From Oscillospiraceae bacterium (GTDB taxonomy: Bacteria > Bacillota_A > Clostridia > Oscillospirales > Oscillospiraceae): DNA of 7,841 nucleotides. The stretch covers positions 1 through 7,841 of the forward strand of contig JAFYAB010000013.1 of assembly GCA_017540945.1 (NCBI GenBank). Direction: 5' to 3'. Position 1 is the first letter of the stretch, and the number at the start of each line of letters is the position of its first letter. Both the position numbers and the translations under genes were made by a program. Positions 6,149 to 7,841 of the stretch are shown one piece after another. Below the pieces are notes generated by a model, which ran no database searches, had not been told where the DNA came from, and saw nothing but the letters and a program-made list of their open reading frames with translations.

Positions 6149-7841
6149 CTACCTGGCTGTTTACCAGCGTCGCTTCAGCTTCGCCGTCGGTGGCGAACTC
6201 GTTCATGGCGTTCTGCTGGGCTTCGCTCAGGTTCTTGTTGACCAGGTTTTCTGCGTCGTAGTCGAAGTAGATCTGGGCGGCGGCGCCGTAGTTCAGCAGA
6301 TCGGCGGTCAGGGTGCGCATGTTTCTATCATTGTCTTCCTTCATCAGCTCGGCGAGGATGTAGTCGCGGAGCGTGTACTCAACGGTATCGCTGAGCCCGA
6401 TTTCGTTGCCCTCGGCGTCATAGCCGTGGAAGGTGGCCTGGAAGTGGTCGCCCATCTCCTTGGCGGCGATGTCGCTGTAGACGGCAAGATACATGGGGTT
6501 CCGGGTGATGGTAATGTTACCATCCTCTAAGCTAAAGCGCTTGGTCTCAACGGTGCCGTCGGGTCTCGTTCTGGTGACCTCAATGTACCAGTGATCGAAG
6601 CTTTCGACGTCGGACTGCACGACCTTGAAGTTGGCGTGCAGGTCGATGCCCAGCGAGATATCGGAATAGAGCGTGATCTTCATCGGCTGGGGGGCCGCCG
6701 CGATGTAGAAGTACCCGCCGAACTCCGCCCAGGCGTTATCGTAGCTGGTCTTGAAGTAGATGGTGACATTGCCGGAATGCGCGGCGTCGACTGTGTAATT
6801 GTCATCGCCTTTGCCATACCAGGTCCAATTACCGTTTTCTGATACGATGACCTTGATCTCGTCTCCTGCCGTCAGGTTGGTAGCCAGCTGATATTCGTCC
6901 TGATTGTTGGGATTCACGGTAAATTTGTCGGTCGTTTCGTTGGGCTTCCAATTGTTGAACGTGCCTACCAGGTAGACGCCGTTGGCAAGAAGCTTCGGAA
7001 TCTCAACTTCCTTGGTCTGGGTCGTAAAGGCGGTGTTGGTAAAGGTCGCGGTGTAGGTGCCGACGCCAGGACTCTCGACTGTGGGCTCGGTGGTCACCTC
7101 ATAGGCCATGTTCGCGGTCTCGGTCTCGACATGCTCGGGATCGTTCGCGCAGACCGCGGTGCCGGTGCAGGACCAGCCGTCCTCGGTCTCGGTCCATTCG
7201 TAGCTCGGCGCACCCCATTCGTGGCCGGTGGCGGGGATCGTTTCGCTCTTGGTCTGCGTCTCGAAGGCCTCGTTCTCGAAAGTCGCTGTCCAGGTCTTCG
7301 CGCCAGCCTCCTCGCAGGTCGCCTCCGTCGTCGTGACCGTCACGTTCGCGGTCTCAGTCTCGACATGCGCGGGATCGTTGCCGCAGACTCTCGTCGCCGT
7401 CACGCTGCTGTTGTCGTCGGCCCAGACGTAGGTCGGCTCGCCCCAGTCGTGGCCGGTGGCGGGGATCTCAGCGGTCTTGGTCTGCGTCTCGAAGGCCGGG
7501 TTCTCGAAGGTCGCGGTGTAGGTCGCTTCGCCGGCAGTCTCACAGGTCGCGGCCGTCGTGATCTCGCTGGTGGCGTTCACGGTCTCGGTCTCGACATGCT
7601 CGGGATCGTTGCCGCAGACTCTCGTCGCCGTCACGCTGCTGTTGTCGTCGGCCCAGACGTAGCTCGGCTCGCCCCAGGCATGGCCGGTGGCAGGGATCGT
7701 TTCGCTCTTGGTCTGCGTCTCGAAGGCCTCGTTCTCGAAAGCCGCTGTCCAGGTCTTCGCGCCGGCCTCCTCACAGGTCGCCGCCGTCGTCGTGACCGTC
7801 GTGCTCACGGTCTCGGTCTCGACATGTGCGGGATCGTTGCC
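5754..7841 (-). CDS. Large secreted/surface protein: tandem repeats, putative E-set carbohydrate-binding module, duplicated C-terminal module (N-terminus outside window)
   Basis: The last 695 codons of a gene that enters from the right edge; the frame is open to 7841 and the edge residues (GNDPAHVETET) continue the repeat, so any start inside the window, such as GTG at 7808, is internal. Residues 1-285 are three full and one partial repeat of 76-78 aa with the pattern TC..AG..T.TA.F.N.AF.TQTK...IPATGH.WG.P.Y.W, ending VC.NDP.HVETET. Residues 286-381 begin NGVYLVGTFNNW and include NWTWYGKGDDNY, resembling E-set/CBM modules of starch- or glycogen-binding proteins. Residues 387-695 hold two diverged copies of a module ending in LLNYGAAAQ.YF and MLNYVDAVARVF. 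No sortase LPXTG, TM helix or S-layer domain is seen at the C-terminus (ends VFPNS). Location outside the cell is inferred from the repeat style and Cys pairs; the signal peptide is not visible. Function is unproven; adhesion or glycan binding is a guess. Confidence 0.85.
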   Translation of the reverse strand, partial: GNDPAHVETETVSTTVTTTAATCEEAGAKTWTAAFENEAFETQTKSETIPATGHAWGEPSYVWADDNSSVTATRVCGNDPEHVETETVNATSEITTAATCETAGEATYTATFENPAFETQTKTAEIPATGHDWGEPTYVWADDNSSVTATRVCGNDPAHVETETANVTVTTTEATCEEAGAKTWTATFENEAFETQTKSETIPATGHEWGAPSYEWTETEDGWSCTGTAVCANDPEHVETETANMAYEVTTEPTVESPGVGTYTATFTNTAFTTQTKEVEIPKLLANGVYLVGTFNNWKPNETTDKFTVNPNNQDEYQLATNLTAGDEIKVIVSENGNWTWYGKGDDNYTVDAAHSGNVTIYFKTSYDNAWAEFGGYFYIAAAPQPMKITLYSDISLGIDLHANFKVVQSDVESFDHWYIEVTRTRPDGTVETKRFSLEDGNITITRNPMYLAVYSDIAAKEMGDHFQATFHGYDAEGNEIGLSDTVEYTLRDYILAELMKEDNDRNMRTLTADLLNYGAAAQIYFDYDAENLVNKNLSEAQQNAMNEFATDGEAEATLVNSQVGPNIYSSVSILNRIVLSLTVRNVGTPEKVQIEIKNNETGAVKDVVDAVSFNVNNKTFWKVKYSGFDAKDMRTAFDFTVLADGEETGTPITWSVEGYVREGRLNENSTEAERNLLNAMLNYVDAVARVFPNS
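6149..6683 (-). other. First copy of the duplicated C-terminal module, plus linker
   Basis: Covers residues 387-565 of the partial protein. The key elements in order are YSDISLGIDL, HWYIEVTRT, a PMYLAVYSDIAAKEMGD segment, EYTLRDYI, and the helix TADLLNYGAAAQIYFDY (512-528), then a charged linker. I recognise the LLNYGAAAQ.YF segment as recurrent in Clostridia secreted proteins but do not know an assigned function. Confidence 0.55.
6699..6986 (-). other. Putative E-set/CBM-like carbohydrate-binding domain
   Basis: About 96 residues from PKLLANGVYL to YFYIA. The VYLVGTFNNW opening, a DEYQLATNLTAGDEIKVIV hairpin, NWTWYG, and a closing GNVTIYFK strand follow the usual order of starch/glycogen-binding immunoglobulin-like modules, with exposed Trp residues (NNW, WTW) that could stack on sugar rings. 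The assignment is by pattern only. Confidence 0.5.
6987..7841 (-). repeat. Tandem protein-coding repeats, units of 228-234 bp
   Basis: Units run from the right edge: 7841-7614 (76 aa), 7613-7383 (77 aa), 7382-7149 (78 aa), and a shorter diverged last unit 7148-6987. The boundaries are set by GNDP/ANDP. Stretches of the DNA are nearly identical between units: units 1 and 3 differ at about six of some 120 bases over the GHxWG to TTV segment, while units 1 and 2 share an almost unchanged segment encoding YVWADDNSSVTATRVC. The last unit has lost the first conserved Cys (TV instead of TC). More units probably lie beyond the window. Confidence 0.9.

Noticed and set aside
7806..7808. GTG as the start of the repeat protein
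   Set aside because: It is inside a repeat unit, and the same repeat continues in frame to the window edge; the true start lies outside.

Overview
The window most likely comes from a fairly GC-rich Clostridia genome of the Oscillospiraceae/Ruminococcaceae type. The evidence is GC-rich coding, strong AGGAGG ribosome binding sites, a Firmicutes-type class III fructose-1,6-bisphosphatase, a Gram-positive-style lipoprotein, and a large repeat-bearing secreted protein with a C-terminal module I associate with gut Clostridia. This placement is inference; no marker gene fixes the species.

All recognised genes lie on the minus strand, so transcription runs from right to left. At the right edge (7841 to 5754) is the C-terminal 695 residues of a secreted or surface protein: tandem 76-78 aa repeats, then a domain resembling starch/glycogen-binding E-set modules, then two diverged copies of a C-terminal module. 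Its start is outside the window. It ends at a very strong bidirectional intrinsic terminator with a 19-bp perfect stem (5665-5706).

An AT-rich, gene-free stretch of about 575 bp follows (5179-5753). It holds an array of five consecutive near-perfect hairpins (5442-5582) plus a short AT palindrome. This is the most unusual non-coding structure in the window and could be a structured RNA or a MITE/REP-like element. A putative promoter and a strong SD then lead into fbp (5178-3214), a complete gluconeogenic class III FBPase.

Between fbp and the next operon are 386-395 bp, depending on the start chosen for the next gene. They contain a possible 44-aa ORF with an excellent SD and a TTG start, a 13-bp perfect dyad that may be a terminator or operator, and a putative promoter. 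The promoter would drive a two-gene unit. It encodes an OppA/DppA-family (SBP_bac_5) lipoprotein (2818-1130) and, 31 bp downstream, a membrane protein with an N-terminal TM helix and a double-Cache-type extracellular sensor domain (1098 to beyond position 1). The sensor's output domain is cut off by the window edge. No permease or ATPase genes of a peptide transporter are visible next to the binding protein. One reading is that the binding protein and the sensor form a ligand-sensing pair rather than a transporter.
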